Assembly: GCF_021353265.1 (NCBI RefSeq)
Contig: NZ_JAJTWU010000002.1
Location: 62,001 to 126,000 of the forward strand
Direction of reading: 5' to 3'
Length of the DNA stretch: 64,000 bases
Origin: Pelomonas cellulosilytica
GTDB taxonomy: Bacteria; Pseudomonadota; Gammaproteobacteria; Burkholderiales; Burkholderiaceae_C
Made by a program: the position numbers and the translations under genes. Each line of letters begins with the position of its first letter. Within the stretch, counting starts at the first letter, position 1. Positions 8,865 to 17,584 of this stretch are shown one piece after another. The notes beneath the pieces were generated by a model. The model had not been told where the DNA came from, did not search any database, and saw nothing but the letters and a program-made list of their open reading frames with translations.

Positions 8865-10514
8865 CTAGACGTGCTGCAACTCCCGCCACAGCACCTTGCC
8901 CGCGCCGCTCTTGGGCAGCCGGTCGGCGAACTCGATGAGAGCCGGCACCTTGTAGGCCGCCATCTGGCCGCGGCACCAGTCGCGCAGCTCGGCAGCCGTG
9001 AGCGTCTCGTGGCCCGCGCGCCTGACGACGACGGCCTTCACCGTCTCGCCGCGGTAGACGTCGGCTGCGGCCACGACGCAGGCTTCGGCGATGCCGGGGT
9101 GGGCGTGCATCAGCGTCTCCACCTCGGCCGGCCAGACCTTGTAGCCGCTGGCATTGATCATGCGTTTGAGGCGGTCGGTCATGAAGAAGTAGCCGTCGGC
9201 GTCGACCCAGCCGATGTCGCCGGTGCGCAGGAAGCGCTGGCCGTCCAGGTCGATGAAGGCCTCCGCCGTGGCTTCGGGCTGGCGCCAGTAGCCGTCGAAC
9301 ACCATGGGGCCGTGGACGACGATCTCGCCCGGCTGGCCGGCGGGCAGCGGCTGTCGCGTGTCCGCGTCGATGACGCGCGCGTCGCAGCCGACGTATGGGA
9401 TGCCCAGGCATTGCGGCTTGGACGCGTGCGGCGGGTTGGCGTGGCTCGGTGCGGCCGTCTCGGTCATGCCGTAGCCCTCCAGGTAGCGCAGGCCCCAGCG
9501 GGCCTGCAGGCGCTCGGCCACGGCGCGCGGCATGGCCGCGCCGCCGCCGCCGATGTAGCGCAGGCAGCCGAGGTCGAAGCGGTCCGCATCGGGGCTGGCG
9601 AGCAGGTCGATGACCATCGTCGGCACGTTGGTCCAGCGCGTGACGCGGTGTCGCGCGATCAGGCCCGCGGCGACCTCGCGCTGCCAGCGCGGCATAAGCA
9701 CGAGGGCGGCGCCGGCCTGCAACGCGGTGTGCATGACGCTGACCATGCCGCTGATGTGGAACATCGGGATGGCGGCGAGCACCACGTCGTCGGGCCGCAG
9801 CTGGCCCCACGCGACGCCGGCGTGCACGTTGTGCTGCAGGCTGCGGTGGCGATGCATGCAGCCCTTGGGGTGGCCGGTGGTGCCGCTGGTGTAGGCCAGC
9901 AGCGCCAGGTCGTCGACGCCTGTCGACGCGGCGGGGGCGCCGCCGGTGCAGCACAGCGCCGTGGACCATCGGGTGGCGCCGGCGGGCAGTGGGCTGTCGT
10001 CACGCAGCCAGTCGGCCCATGCGGCGGGCAGGTCCGGGTCGCTCGGCGGCGCGTGCGGCAGGGCGTCGGCCGGGCGCGTGACAAGCAGGTTCTCGGCCGG
10101 CACGCCGGCCGCCAGCCAGCCGGCGGCGAGGTCGCTGCTGGTGATGGCCAGCGCCGCTCCGCTGTCCTGCGCGACATGGCGCAGCTCGGCGGCCCGCAGC
10201 ATCGGGTTGACCGGCACGACGACGGCGCCCGCTCTGAAGATGGCGTACTGAGCGACGACGAGCTGCGGGCAGTTCTGCAGGCCCACTAGCACGCGGTCGC
10301 CGCGGCGCATGCCGCGTTGCGACAGCCAGGCGGCCAGGCGGGCCACCTGCGCCTGCAGCTCGGCATAGGTCAGCGTGTGGCCCAGGAAGACGAGCGCGGG
10401 CCGCTTCGCGAAGCGGCCTGCGCTGGCCTCGAGATTGGCGGACAGCGGCGTGGCCGGCGGCTCGATGGTGTGCGGCACACCGGCCGGCCAGAAGCGGTGA
10501 TGCGGGTGGGTCAT
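8865..10514 (-). CDS. AMP-dependent acyl-CoA synthetase/ligase
   Basis: Adenylate-forming enzyme of 549 residues that activates a carboxylic acid with ATP and CoA. It has the P-loop-like LLAYTSGTTGHPKGCMHRH near residue 205, YGMTETAAPSHANPP near 345, the hinge TGDIGWVDADGYFFMTDRLK near 430, and the C-terminal lysine motif PKSGAGKVLWREL. It resembles medium/long-chain acyl-CoA ligases (FadD3/AlkK-like); the chain-length preference cannot be read. Its ATG overlaps the TGA of the EamA gene (ATGA), so the pair is translationally coupled. The long upstream extension of this frame is antisense shadow. Confidence 0.88.
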   Translation of the reverse strand: MTHPHHRFWPAGVPHTIEPPATPLSANLEASAGRFAKRPALVFLGHTLTYAELQAQVARLAAWLSQRGMRRGDRVLVGLQNCPQLVVAQYAIFRAGAVVVPVNPMLRAAELRHVAQDSGAALAITSSDLAAGWLAAGVPAENLLVTRPADALPHAPPSDPDLPAAWADWLRDDSPLPAGATRWSTALCCTGGAPAASTGVDDLALLAYTSGTTGHPKGCMHRHRSLQHNVHAGVAWGQLRPDDVVLAAIPMFHISGMVSVMHTALQAGAALVLMPRWQREVAAGLIARHRVTRWTNVPTMVIDLLASPDADRFDLGCLRYIGGGGAAMPRAVAERLQARWGLRYLEGYGMTETAAPSHANPPHASKPQCLGIPYVGCDARVIDADTRQPLPAGQPGEIVVHGPMVFDGYWRQPEATAEAFIDLDGQRFLRTGDIGWVDADGYFFMTDRLKRMINASGYKVWPAEVETLMHAHPGIAEACVVAAADVYRGETVKAVVVRRAGHETLTAAELRDWCRGQMAAYKVPALIEFADRLPKSGAGKVLWRELQHV

Positions 10515-11377
10515 CGCGGCGCGGTCTTGCCGACGACGAGGTAGACGCCCAGCAGCGTCACCGCCATGCCGGCGATCGCCTGTGTGCCCAGCGTCTCGCC
10601 AAACAGCAACCAGGCCATCAGCGCGGTGACGGAGGGCACCAGGTACATCGTGCTGGACACGGCCGTGACGCGGCCATGGCGCAGCATGTAGAACATCAGG
10701 CTGATGCCGCCGGCGGTCAGCACCAGCACGCTCCAGGCCATGGCGATGGCGACCGACGGGTTCCATTCGATGCGCATCGGCTCCAGCAGTGCCGCCAGCG
10801 GCAGCGTGGCCGCGAGCGCCGCGGCGAACTGCACAACCTGGCCGGTGCGCAGGTCGAACTGCGGAACGAAGCGCTTCTGGTACAGCGTGCCGCCGGTGAT
10901 GGCCAGCAGCGCCATCGCGCACAGGCCCAGCGGTGGGCCGAAGCTGGCGCCCAGCGTCAGCTTGTGCCAGATGACGAGCACCACGCCGGCCAGGCCCAGC
11001 GCCACGCCGGCCCATTGCCGCCGTGACACCCGCTCGCCGATCAGCGGCGCCATCGCCGCCACCAGTACCGGTTGCAGGTTGACGATGAGCGCCGCCGTGC
11101 CGGCCGGCAGGCCCTGGCGGATGGACACCCAGACGCCGCCCAGGTAGAGGGCCTGGATGCCCAGACCGGCCACGGCCAGATGGGCCATCTGCCGAGGTGA
11201 CGGCCAGCGCGCGCGCGCCGCCAGCGCGAGGCCGAGCATCAGTGCGACGACGCCGGCATAGCGCCAGCACAGGAAGGTCAGCGGGTCGGCGTACGGCGCG
11301 GCCAGCTTGGCCACGATGTAGCCGGTGGCCCAGATGAAGATGAACAGCGGCGGCGCGAGACGGTCGAGGGCGGACAT
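10511..11377 (-). CDS. EamA-family (drug/metabolite superfamily) transporter
   Basis: Inner-membrane protein of 288 residues with ten predicted hydrophobic helices arranged as two EamA repeats, beginning LFIFIWATGYIVAKLAAPYA and ending GMAVTLLGVYLVVGK. Family members export amino acids, metabolites or drugs; RhtA and YdcZ-like proteins are examples. I chose MSALDRL as start because it directly precedes the first helix. It is coupled to the acyl-CoA ligase by a four-base overlap, which suggests that exporter and ligase handle related compounds, but the substrate is unknown. Confidence 0.85.
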   Translation of the reverse strand: MSALDRLAPPLFIFIWATGYIVAKLAAPYADPLTFLCWRYAGVVALMLGLALAARARWPSPRQMAHLAVAGLGIQALYLGGVWVSIRQGLPAGTAALIVNLQPVLVAAMAPLIGERVSRRQWAGVALGLAGVVLVIWHKLTLGASFGPPLGLCAMALLAITGGTLYQKRFVPQFDLRTGQVVQFAAALAATLPLAALLEPMRIEWNPSVAIAMAWSVLVLTAGGISLMFYMLRHGRVTAVSSTMYLVPSVTALMAWLLFGETLGTQAIAGMAVTLLGVYLVVGKTAPR

Positions 11378-11387
11378 GAGGCCGGCA

Positions 11388-11609
11388 TCATGCCTTGTCG
11401 GCATCGGCCACCGGCGGCCGCGCTGGCCTGGCGCCCAGCTCGTGAAGGCAGCGCAGGCACAGGCAGTGGCCGGCATAGCGTGTGGCCAGTTCGGCGCGCA
11501 GCGCCGGCGTCAGCTGCAGGCCGAAGCAGGCGCAGTGGCCGGCGCTGGCGCCGCACTCGAAGCCGTTGCCGCAGCGCGGGCAGCGGGCGGGTTGCTGATG
11601 GCCGTTCAT
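11388..11609 (-). CDS. Cysteine-rich CWC family protein
   Basis: A 73-residue protein with six Cys in the order CPRC, C, CAC(F), CLCLRC, matching the small cysteine-rich CWC proteins of proteobacteria, which probably bind zinc or iron. The function is not known. GGAGGA lies about five bases before the ATG. It ends ten bases before the EamA gene and follows the MmcB-like gene by 40 bp, so all may share a transcript. Confidence 0.75.
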   Translation of the reverse strand: MNGHQQPARCPRCGNGFECGASAGHCACFGLQLTPALRAELATRYAGHCLCLRCLHELGARPARPPVADADKA

Positions 11610-11649
11610 GAGGTCCTCCGGCCGCTGGGGCGCGCGGCGCGCCAGCGGG

Positions 11650-12339
11650 TCAAAGGGGTGATTGTGGGTCGTCGTCCAGCGGCACCAGGGGCGTGGCTCG
11701 GGCCAGCGCCATCCAGGTGGCGAAGTCCGGCTTGCATGCTCGCCGCGGAGCCGGCCGCGCCAGCTCCAGGTGGCTGGCGTGGCCGAGCAGCACGCCGTAC
11801 TCCAGCGGGATCTCCTGCGGCTCGGCGATGCCGGCACGGATGACGAACCAGCACTGGCCGCACAGTGCGCGGTAGGCGGCCGACTTGGCCGGCCGGCGCA
11901 GCTCGCCCAGCAGGTCGGCGCGGCTGACCTTGATCTCGTGGATGGCGGGTTCCAGGTAGTCCTCGACCGTGCTGTGCCGCAGCGAATAGACGTCCGGCAT
12001 CGCCTGCACCCATTGCGTGCCGCCGTCGTCGCCCGGCAGGCCAGCGCGCAGTGTGAGGCCGCGCCATGCGATGCGGCCGGCGCGCTGCATCTCGGTGGCC
12101 ACGCGCTCGACGAGCGTCTCGTGGGCGTCGCGGGCGGCACGGTTGCGGGTCAGCGAGTCGGCGATCAGCGCGACGCCGGCGTCCGTCACGCGCAGGCGCT
12201 CGCGGCCGCCCGGCTCGGCCAGCCGCTCCACCCAGCCGGCGGCCAGCAGTTCGATCTCCACGAGATCCTGGCAGGGCCAGCCGGCGCTGCGCCAGAGCTG
12301 GCGCAGCCGCTGCAGGTGGACGCGGGTCGGCACGGGCAT
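11650..12339 (-). CDS. Hypothetical protein with MmcB-like PD-(D/E)XK features
   Basis: A 229-residue protein. The N-terminal 90 residues look like a winged-helix-type region (RLRVTDAGVALIADSLTRNR). The C-terminal half contains HEIKVSRADLLGELRRP followed by KSAAYRALCGQCWFVIRAG and IPLEYGVLLG. This order (E-x-K, then D, then a Tyr/Cys stretch and a hydrophobic strand) resembles MmcB-type DNA-repair endonuclease-like proteins of the PD-(D/E)XK fold. That assignment is my inference. I took the ATG at 12339 in preference to an upstream TTG. It is downstream of a terminator for the DUF4397 gene, so it probably has its own promoter. Confidence 0.6.
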   Translation of the reverse strand: MPVPTRVHLQRLRQLWRSAGWPCQDLVEIELLAAGWVERLAEPGGRERLRVTDAGVALIADSLTRNRAARDAHETLVERVATEMQRAGRIAWRGLTLRAGLPGDDGGTQWVQAMPDVYSLRHSTVEDYLEPAIHEIKVSRADLLGELRRPAKSAAYRALCGQCWFVIRAGIAEPQEIPLEYGVLLGHASHLELARPAPRRACKPDFATWMALARATPLVPLDDDPQSPL

Positions 12340-12360
12340 GGCGGCATTGTCGGCCGCACA

Positions 12361-12395
12361 AAGCAAAAGCCCCCGGCCGTTGGGCGCGGGGGCTT
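12361..12395 (-). terminator. Intrinsic terminator of the DUF4397 lipoprotein gene
   Basis: A nine-base inverted repeat (AAGCCCCCG at 12367-12375 and its complement at 12387-12395) is followed on the minus strand by TTTTGCTTT. It sits 22 bp after the stop codon at 12417. Confidence 0.85.
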
Positions 12396-12416
12396 CCAGG
12401 TGCGAGGCGCCGTGGC

Positions 12417-13745
12417 TTACGGGCGTTCGCGCTTGGGCAGGGCGGTCATGCCCGGCACCGGCGAGTTGGTCGTCGCGGTGGTCGCGGTGTTGGGCACCGC
12501 GAAGAACGTCCAGACGCTGCCGGTCGGCAGGGCCAGTGTGGAGTTCGTGTAGATGGACAGCGCCTGGGTCGGGATGGTCATGTCCACCTGCGTGCTGGCC
12601 GACGAACCGGTCGTGTTGGACGGGGCCGCCGTGCCCGCTGCGACGTTGGACGCGATGGCGCCGAAGCCGACGTTCAGGCCGACACCCGACGTGGACAGCG
12701 CGTTGACGACGCGGATCTTCACGTCCGCCGTGCCGGCGGCGCCGGTGGGCAGGCGGTTGTCGTCATCCAGCGGCGCCAGCTTGGGCGAGGCCGGGTCGCC
12801 CCAGACCAGCATCGTGTAGTCGTGGCCGGCGGTCAGCGTAGGCGCGGGGAAGGTCTTGTCGACGCCATTGACCTGGACGGTCAGCGTGCTGGCACCCGAC
12901 GACGTCGTCACGTAGTCGCTGATCAGCGGGCTGATGGCGCCGGAGAACATCGACTGGTTGTTGATCGACGAGGTCACCGTGCCGCCATTGGCCAGCGCCG
13001 CGACGGTACGCACGCGGGCCTGCGAGTTCGGGAAGTTCTTGACGGCGCCCTTCTGCACGAAGGTGACGCCGTTGACCAGCACGCCGCCGTCGGAGGCGGT
13101 CAGGATCAGCGTGTTCACGCTGGTCGAGTCCAGCGTGACGGCCGGGATGTTCAGCCGCAGGTCAGTGCGCCGGCCGTAACCCGTCACGCAGATACGGAAC
13201 GTGCCGGAATTGACGACGATGTAGCCGCTGTTGGTGCCACCGCTGAGGTTGGACGTCAGCGGGGTTTCGGTGGCCAGCGAGCAGTCGGCGGCCGTCGTCA
13301 GGTAGGCGTCCAGCGCGCCGGCATCGGGCGCGAGGTTGTAGATCAGCAGCTTGGCCTTGTTGGCGTCCGCGGCATCGACGTTCTCTTCCAGCAGGCGCGA
13401 GCTGATCGCACCGGCGAAGCCGAACGTGATGATGGTGTAGTTATTGCCGCCGGTGAGGTTGGGCGACAGCGCCGAGATGCTGGTGCCCGTGTCGCTGGTC
13501 TGCACGCGGATCGTGGGCGCGTTGGTGTCCACGCTCGAGTAATCGCTCGCCGCGGCGTAGCCGACCTTGGAGCCGACCGTCTTGTCGTTGGCCGTCAGAT
13601 CCAGCTGGGGGTAGGAGCGCGTGGCGTTGATCAGGCGCACCTGCGCGCTGCTGCTGCTGCCGCTGCCGCCGCAGGCGGTCAGCAGGGCCGTGGCCGACAA
13701 GCTCAGCGTCAAGGCCAGTCGGGTGGCCCAGGGGGTGAATCGCAT
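12417..13745 (-). CDS. DUF4397 domain-containing lipoprotein
   Basis: A 442-residue exported protein. The signal peptide ends in the lipobox LLTAC, so it is predicted to be lipidated at Cys near residue 25, followed by a Gly/Ser-rich linker. Two beta-rich DUF4397-like repeats follow, each with a motif of the form VRLINA / IRVVNAL and a Y-T-x-x-x-G strand (HDYTMLVWGD). DUF4397 proteins are envelope-associated and of unknown function. GGAGAG precedes the ATG. It stands alone between an intrinsic terminator and the carboxypeptidase gene, 137 bp away. Confidence 0.82.
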   Translation of the reverse strand: MRFTPWATRLALTLSLSATALLTACGGSGSSSSAQVRLINATRSYPQLDLTANDKTVGSKVGYAAASDYSSVDTNAPTIRVQTSDTGTSISALSPNLTGGNNYTIITFGFAGAISSRLLEENVDAADANKAKLLIYNLAPDAGALDAYLTTAADCSLATETPLTSNLSGGTNSGYIVVNSGTFRICVTGYGRRTDLRLNIPAVTLDSTSVNTLILTASDGGVLVNGVTFVQKGAVKNFPNSQARVRTVAALANGGTVTSSINNQSMFSGAISPLISDYVTTSSGASTLTVQVNGVDKTFPAPTLTAGHDYTMLVWGDPASPKLAPLDDDNRLPTGAAGTADVKIRVVNALSTSGVGLNVGFGAIASNVAAGTAAPSNTTGSSASTQVDMTIPTQALSIYTNSTLALPTGSVWTFFAVPNTATTATTNSPVPGMTALPKRERP

Positions 13746-13882
13746 CGAGAACTCTCCGAAAAAACCAAACCGCCGGGCCGAATCCCAAGAACGCGGACTC
13801 GCGATTAGAACCCAACCCGGCACCACCGGGATTTCCGCCTTCTGGCGGCCGGTGAAGAACTGTTGCTGTGGGGTGGCGTGCG

Positions 13883-15613
13883 TCAGTCCAGCACGACCTC
13901 CGTGCGCACGACGCCGGCGCGCTCGGCGCTGGCCGACAGCGCCAAGCGCGTGCCCACCGGCGCGCGCACGACCCACTCGGCCACGGCGCGGTCGCCGGTG
14001 GGCTGCTTGCTGGGCAGGAAGGCGAGCTGGCTCTGCTGCGGTCGGTGGCCTTCCAGCTGCGGGCCTTCCATCCGCTCCTTGCCGCTGACGAGGCTGATCG
14101 TCGGGTCGCCGCTGGGCATGTGAATCTCGAACATGACGCCGCGCACCGTCTTGCGCTCCAGCGCGCGCTGCGTCACGTAGGCTGGCAGGTAGCCGCTGTT
14201 GGCCACGGCCAGCCGCACGCGCCACATGTCGGGACCGAGGGCGCGCACCTCGGTGCGGATGAGCTCCAGCTGAGGCAGGCTCATGGCGACCTGCGTCACC
14301 CATGCCGGGAAGCGCGCGGCCTCGCGCTCGCGCAGCTGCGGCGGCGGGTTGCGCCAGAAGTTCATCTTGTCCCAACCGCCGATCTCGACCGCGCCCAGCT
14401 GCGGATGCTGGAATGGTGTCCAGTCGACATACGCCTGGCCATCGCAGTGCTCGTCGCTCCACTTCAACAGCTTGAGATCGTCCGCCACCGGGTGCTCGCG
14501 GTACCAGTCGATCCAGTTGCCGCTGTCGTCCACGCCGGCCTCGCGCTTGGGCGACCACAGCTCGACGACCCAGAACAGCGCGCCGAGGTGCTCGTAGACC
14601 CAGTCCTGCGTGCCGCTGATGATGTCCTTGGGCGTGTAGCGGAAGTCCTCGTAGATGCTGATGGCCGGGTAGCCGGTGTGCTTCTCGCCGAGGGCCGAGA
14701 ACTGCTGGAACAGCCACAGGTCCTCGGGCGCCATCTCCTTGTCCGGCCGGCTGCCGCAGGGCCGCAGGATGACGCCGCTATAGGTGTGGAAGCTGATCGC
14801 GGCGCCGATGTTCGGATGGCTGGTGATGAAGTCCACCATCGCGCGCACCTCCGGCTCGCTGGTCGGGTAGGGGCCGGCGCCGAGCTGCTGGAACTCCGCC
14901 CGCCACTCTGCCGGGAAGTTGCGGTTCAGGTCGAGCCCCTCGCGGTCGGCGTTGAGCTTGACGGTCAGGCCATCGTGGTTCTTGATGAAGCCTTCGGGAA
15001 TGAGGCGGTAGTACTCGCCGCCGAACTCGCCGGGATCGCGCGGCACCATGAGCCGCGGGTCGCCGGCGTGCTTCTTGTAGCTGCCGTGCGGGTCGGGCAC
15101 GCGCATCGTCAGGATGCGGCCGTCACCGTCCACGTCCTCCATCGTCAGGCCGTCCACCGGTTCCTCGGTGTAGGGGTAGGGCCGCGTCGAGCTGCGGATG
15201 TGGCGGGGCCGCTCGGCCAGCGCCAGCTCCGCGCCGTCGGGGTTCAGCCGCGGCACGATGTACAACGTGCGCGAGTCCAGCAGGCGGTTGACCTGCGCCG
15301 CTTCCGGCGTGCTGCCGCCATGCAGCGTCATCAGCTGGTGCAGGTAGTACAGGCAGGTCGTGGAGGCCGTCAGCTCGGCGGCGTGGATGTTGCCGTCAAT
15401 CCACACGGCCGGCTTGTCGATGTCCATGCCGCTGGCCAGGTTCGTCACGACGACGACCCAGATGTCGCGACCCTCGTAGCTCTTGCCGATAGAGCGCACC
15501 GACACGAGGTTGGGGCGGGCCTCGGCGTAGGCGAACAGCAGGTTGCTGAGCTCGTCGTAACGGTAGAAGTGGTCGAAGCGGGGGCTGGGCAGTGGTGGCA
15601 TGGTCGTTGTCAT
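13883..15613 (-). CDS. M14-family zinc carboxypeptidase
   Basis: A 576-residue metallocarboxypeptidase. The zinc site is visible: HxxE in GNIHAAELTAS near residue 78 and the third ligand His in SFHTYSG near 281. The substrate-binding NRNFP (DLNRNFPAEW) and the general base Glu in FWVVELWSP are also present. It is larger than classical carboxypeptidase A and has about 190 extra C-terminal residues rich in beta strands. No signal peptide is evident at the N-terminus, so it may be cytoplasmic or exported by another route. It could trim peptides or peptidoglycan-derived substrates; the specificity is not readable. Confidence 0.87.
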   Translation of the reverse strand: MTTTMPPLPSPRFDHFYRYDELSNLLFAYAEARPNLVSVRSIGKSYEGRDIWVVVVTNLASGMDIDKPAVWIDGNIHAAELTASTTCLYYLHQLMTLHGGSTPEAAQVNRLLDSRTLYIVPRLNPDGAELALAERPRHIRSSTRPYPYTEEPVDGLTMEDVDGDGRILTMRVPDPHGSYKKHAGDPRLMVPRDPGEFGGEYYRLIPEGFIKNHDGLTVKLNADREGLDLNRNFPAEWRAEFQQLGAGPYPTSEPEVRAMVDFITSHPNIGAAISFHTYSGVILRPCGSRPDKEMAPEDLWLFQQFSALGEKHTGYPAISIYEDFRYTPKDIISGTQDWVYEHLGALFWVVELWSPKREAGVDDSGNWIDWYREHPVADDLKLLKWSDEHCDGQAYVDWTPFQHPQLGAVEIGGWDKMNFWRNPPPQLREREAARFPAWVTQVAMSLPQLELIRTEVRALGPDMWRVRLAVANSGYLPAYVTQRALERKTVRGVMFEIHMPSGDPTISLVSGKERMEGPQLEGHRPQQSQLAFLPSKQPTGDRAVAEWVVRAPVGTRLALSASAERAGVVRTEVVLD

Positions 15614-15658
15614 GGGTTCCTCGTGCGGCCCGGACTTTGCCCCAGCTTCGTGTCGGCG

Positions 15659-16411
15659 TCACTGACCTTTGAACAGCCCCTGGAACTGCCGCGACACCGG
15701 CAGCCGTTCGTCGCGCCCGCGCAGCGTGACGACCATCGTGCCCTCGTCGACGCGGATGGCGCGTGTGATGCAGCGACTGTTGACGAGCACGCTGCGGTGG
15801 ATCTGCCAGAACTGATCCGGGTCCAGCTGGGTCAGCAGCTCGCGCAGCGGCGTGCGGATGAGCGCATCCCCGCCCTGGTGGACGACGCGGGTGTAGCGCT
15901 GGTCGGCCTCGAAGTAGACGATCTCCTCGGGCGGGATCAGGTGCACCTCGCGGCCGACGCTGGCCTGGATGGGGCGCGGCGCCGGCTTCGGCGTGGCCAG
16001 GCCCGCCAGCAGCCGTTGAAGCGCCTGCGTGTCGGGCTGCGCGATGCGCTGGCGCAGCCGGGCGAGGGTCTGCACCAGCCGCTCGTCGTCCACCGGCTTG
16101 AGCACGTAGTCCACCGCTCCGGCGTCGAAGGCGGCCAGCGCATGGTCGTCGTACGCGGTGACGAAAACGATGAGCGGCGGCGCGGCCAGCGCCGACAGTC
16201 GGCGGGCCACCTCCAGGCCGGTCATGCCCGGCATGCGGATGTCGAGGAAGGCGATGGCCGGCTCGTGCGCCAGGCAGTCGTCCCACGCCTCGGCGCCGTT
16301 GCTGCTGGCGGCCACGAGGCGCAGCTCGGGCCACAGCCGGGCCAGCGCGGCGCGCAGCTGTTCGCGCGGGGCTTCTTCGTCATCGGCGATCAGGGCGGTC
16401 AGGTCGGGCAT
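15659..16411 (-). CDS. LytTR-family response regulator
   Basis: Response regulator of 250 residues. The receiver domain has acidic residues DDEE at 10-13 and the phosphoacceptor Asp near residue 57 in AFLDIRMPGMTG, with Lys in YVLKPVDDERL. A LytTR DNA-binding domain (about 148-248) contains EIVYFEADQRYTRV and FWQIHRSVLVN. The start at MPDLTAL lies inside the end of the sensor kinase gene (13-base overlap), so the two are coupled. Such pairs often control envelope or exopolysaccharide genes; the target is not known here. Confidence 0.9.
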   Translation of the reverse strand: MPDLTALIADDEEAPREQLRAALARLWPELRLVAASSNGAEAWDDCLAHEPAIAFLDIRMPGMTGLEVARRLSALAAPPLIVFVTAYDDHALAAFDAGAVDYVLKPVDDERLVQTLARLRQRIAQPDTQALQRLLAGLATPKPAPRPIQASVGREVHLIPPEEIVYFEADQRYTRVVHQGGDALIRTPLRELLTQLDPDQFWQIHRSVLVNSRCITRAIRVDEGTMVVTLRGRDERLPVSRQFQGLFKGQ

Positions 16412-17466
16412 GGCAGCGTGAGTGTGGCGAGGCAACCGGGGTGGGCATCGGCGAGGTCCAGCGTGGCGCCGGGGCTGGCCTGCATCAGGCGGCGGCAGGT
16501 GTTGGACAGGCCCACGCCCTGCGTCCAGCCGGGCGCGAGGCCGGGGCCGTCGTCGCGCACGCTGACCACCAAGTGCGCACCTTCGTGCCGGGCGGCCACG
16601 TCGATGCGGCCGCCGCGCAGCTGCGGCTCGATGCCGTGGGCGATGGCGTTCTCAACCAGCGTCAGCACGACGCCCGGTGGCAGCGGGGCCTGGACGTCGC
16701 GTGGCACGTCGATGGCGAAGGTCAGCCGCGCACCGAGCCGCGCCTGCATGACGGCGAGGTAGCGCCGGACCATTTCGATCTCGTCGGCCAGCGGCTGCAG
16801 CTCGCGCTCGAACATCGGCAGCGTCGCGCGCAAATAGGCCGTGAAGTCGCGCAGCAGCGGCGCGGCGCGGGCGTCGCCGGTGTCCACCCAATGCTGCAGC
16901 GAGGCCAGCGTGTTGAACAGGAAGTGCGGCTGGATCTGCGCGGCGGCCAGGCGCGTGGACAGCTTCAGCGCGGCGTCCTGCTCGGCCAGCTCGCGCAGCC
17001 GGCCTTCGATCTGCTGCACGCGGAAGACGGTCAGCATCCACCAGGCGCTCAGCGCGCCCGTCAGCACAGCGATCGCGGTCACGTTCTCGCGCAGCACCCA
17101 TTCGCGGTAGCCGTTTTTGATGAGCCAGATGCCGGCCAGCATCAGCGCCGTCGCCACGCCATAGCAGTACAGGTTGAGCCGGCGCCGCGTGGGCCGGCGC
17201 CACAGCGACCGCGCGATGGCCAGCGCGCCGACGGCCAGCGCACACCACAGCGCCCACCAGGCAAGGCCCACCTGCCAGGCCAGTTCGCCGGGCGGCGACC
17301 ACAGCATCAGCGGCGCCAGGATCAGCAAGTTCACGGCCACGTAGCTGTCCACCGCCACCGGCCACGGCTGCATGCCGGCGCGGGCCATCTCGTCCGGCGT
17401 GAAGACGCGCAGCGGTCCCGGGTAGAACCAGTTGCGGCATTGCAGGCGAGCGATCAGCGACGACAT
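16399..17466 (-). CDS. LytS/YehU-type sensor histidine kinase
   Basis: A 355-residue inner-membrane kinase. About four hydrophobic segments lie between residues 38 and 145. The His_kinase module follows with the phosphoacceptor His near residue 181 in QIQPHFLFNTLASLQHW and the N-box ENAIAHGIE, then the G-box RDDGPGL. I chose MSSLIARL, 40 residues into the longest frame, as it precedes the conserved region. It partners with the LytTR regulator whose gene overlaps its 3' end. No periplasmic ligand domain is obvious. Confidence 0.88.
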   Translation of the reverse strand: MSSLIARLQCRNWFYPGPLRVFTPDEMARAGMQPWPVAVDSYVAVNLLILAPLMLWSPPGELAWQVGLAWWALWCALAVGALAIARSLWRRPTRRRLNLYCYGVATALMLAGIWLIKNGYREWVLRENVTAIAVLTGALSAWWMLTVFRVQQIEGRLRELAEQDAALKLSTRLAAAQIQPHFLFNTLASLQHWVDTGDARAAPLLRDFTAYLRATLPMFERELQPLADEIEMVRRYLAVMQARLGARLTFAIDVPRDVQAPLPPGVVLTLVENAIAHGIEPQLRGGRIDVAARHEGAHLVVSVRDDGPGLAPGWTQGVGLSNTCRRLMQASPGATLDLADAHPGCLATLTLPCPT

Positions 17467-17549
17467 GGCGCGGAGTCTAGAAGCCAGGGCGCACCACCTT
17501 CGCCGTGGCGCGGCGAATGGCCGGTCGGGCGACATGAATGGTTGTTTAT

Positions 17550-17563
17550 CGACCGATCGGTCG
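17550..17563. promoter_or_regulatory. Perfect 14-bp palindrome, probable TetR-type operator of the beta-oxidation operon
   Basis: CGACCGATCGGTCG is its own reverse complement and lies 22 bp before the enoyl-CoA hydratase start. TTGTTT at 17542-17547 and GAAAAT at 17565-17570 could be a weak -35/-10 pair around it with 17-bp spacing, so a bound repressor would block polymerase. TetR-type PaaR regulators of phenylacetate genes are known in Burkholderiales and act at inverted repeats; a match to their consensus was not checked. No tetR gene is present in the window. Confidence 0.65.
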
Positions 17564-17584
17564 GGAAAATGCAGAATGGCGGCC

